NCBI GenBank assembly: GCA_913052075.1
Contig: CAJXDD010000019.1
Coordinates: forward strand, 1-23,334
Length of the DNA stretch: 23,334 nt
Reading direction: 5' to 3'
From: UBA9926 sp913052075
Lineage (GTDB): Bacteria > Pseudomonadota > Gammaproteobacteria > Pseudomonadales > Azotimanducaceae
The position numbers and the translations under genes are program-made. The notes below the pieces were generated by a model, which was given only the letters and a program-made list of their open reading frames with translations, did no database searches and had not been told where the DNA came from. This document shows, one piece after another, positions 22,647 to 23,334 of the stretch; within the stretch, counting starts at the first letter, position 1, and each line of letters starts with the position of its first letter.

Positions 22647-23334
22647 CTCGCGATACCCTCCTGTCTTAAGAGCGCGTCTACCTGGGGCTCGCGGCCCATA
22701 AATCCAACAAAGAGCGACATTGCATCTTCGCTACCGCCACGCTCCAAGATAGAAGAAACAAAGCGATCGCCCACTTGGCGATCGAATGGATTGGTCGACT
22801 CGAACGCCGAAAACGCATCGGCAGACAATACCTCTGCCCATTTATAACTGTAGTAGCCCGCGGCATAACCTATGAACGAACTAAAAATATGACCAAAACT
22901 ATGCTGGAAACGGTTGAATGGGGGCGCCTCAACAACGGCCACCTGGTTTCGAACCTCATCTAACACTCCCTGAATGCCCAGATCATTGTGCGCCTCATGA
23001 TGTAAACGGAAGTCAAACAACGAAAACTCCAGCTGCCTGACCATCTGCATGCCTGCCTGAAAGTTCTTGGCGGCAAGCAGGCGATTTAACATGACATCAG
23101 GCAATGGCTCCTGACTATCGATGTGAGCCGAAATCATGGGGATCGCTTCTCGCTCCCAACACCAGTTCTCAAGAAACTGGCTTGGTAATTCAACAGCGTC
23201 CCACTCGACACCATTGATTCCAGAGACGCCAGCACACGTCACTTTAGTCAACATATGGTGCAGCCCATGCCCAAATTCGTGAAACAACGTGACTACTTCA
23301 TCATGCGACAGCAGGGCGGGCTTATCTCCGACGG
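22643..23334 (-). CDS. prlC: Oligopeptidase A, C-terminal part (cut by window edge)
   Basis: The visible 229 residues are the C-terminal third of an M3-family zinc metallopeptidase (full E. coli length about 680 aa) that degrades peptides, including cleaved signal peptides, in the cytosol. The zinc site H-E-x-x-H is in 'LFHEFGHGLHHML', with the third ligand Glu in 'WDAVELPSQFLENW'. Further family sequence includes 'FDFRLH', 'FSHIFSS'-like 'FGHIFSSFIGYAAGYYSYKWA' in short form and the C-terminal 'FMGREPQVDALL'. The reading frame continues past the window edge upstream of the zinc motif ('GDKPALLSHDEVVT'). Nothing indicates truncation in the genome. It is followed directly by yheV. Confidence 0.96.
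   Translation of the reverse strand, partial: VGDKPALLSHDEVVTLFHEFGHGLHHMLTKVTCAGVSGINGVEWDAVELPSQFLENWCWEREAIPMISAHIDSQEPLPDVMLNRLLAAKNFQAGMQMVRQLEFSLFDFRLHHEAHNDLGIQGVLDEVRNQVAVVEAPPFNRFQHSFGHIFSSFIGYAAGYYSYKWAEVLSADAFSAFESTNPFDRQVGDRFVSSILERGGSEDAMSLFVGFMGREPQVDALLRQEGIAR

Noticed and set aside
1..23334. Mobile elements, CRISPR, defence or biosynthetic clusters
   Set aside because: Every long reading frame is explained by a housekeeping or respiratory gene, and no transposase, integrase of mobile type, direct-repeat array or terminal inverted repeats were seen.

Overview
The window is about 23 kb of densely coded gammaproteobacterial chromosome at roughly 50% GC by eye. It holds conserved housekeeping genes with no insertion sequence, phage gene, CRISPR array, tRNA or rRNA that I can support. 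Several blocks match loci near the origin in Pseudomonas and its relatives: DUF484-xerC-yigB, glnK and cytochrome c5, dsbA-cytochrome c4 facing engB, polA facing DUF2782-thrB, a caa3 oxidase cluster, and yheV-prlC. Protein features suggest a marine Pseudomonadales/Cellvibrionales-type bacterium. That placement is inference.

Layout. At 37-2328 (+), a tightly overlapping operon carries a DUF484 protein, XerC and a YigB-type HAD phosphatase. At 2325-3695 (-), threonine synthase overlaps it tail to tail. At 4097-4435 (-) lies the PII protein GlnK without amtB. Upstream of it is a long gap with a good sigma-54 (-24/-12) promoter and an NtrC-type enhancer. At 5350-7335 (-) are a small cytochrome c5 and an IMP dehydrogenase resembling the Tritrichomonas foetus enzyme. 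At 7681-8944 (-) are DsbA (active site CGHC) and dihaem cytochrome c4, divergent from engB (9082-9681, +). Between engB and polA, where enterics carry Spot 42 and Pseudomonas carries ErsA, I see a probable sRNA of about 98 nt with a sigma-E/AlgU-like promoter and a strong terminator. polA (10024-12726, -) is divergent from DUF2782-thrB (12742-13959, +).

From 14023 to 21783 lies the aa3-type oxidase region. coxB (fused to cytochrome c), coxA, ctaG and coxC run on the minus strand. A small DUF2909 protein (+) separates them from a second minus-strand block of SURF1, an anchored Sco-like CxxxC protein, heme O synthase and SCO1/SenC. Heme A synthase (ctaA), usually just before ctaB in such clusters, is absent. 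The right end (22401-23334, -) holds the zinc-ribbon protein YheV and the C-terminal part of oligopeptidase A, cut by the window edge.

Themes. Respiration and its cofactors dominate: oxidase subunits, copper and haem assembly, cytochromes c4 and c5, and DsbA. Threonine synthesis is split between thrB and thrC, away from each other and from hom. The most interesting signals are regulatory or reflect gene content: the ErsA-like sRNA, the NtrC/sigma-54 unit above an orphan glnK, the unusual IMPDH, and the missing ctaA.
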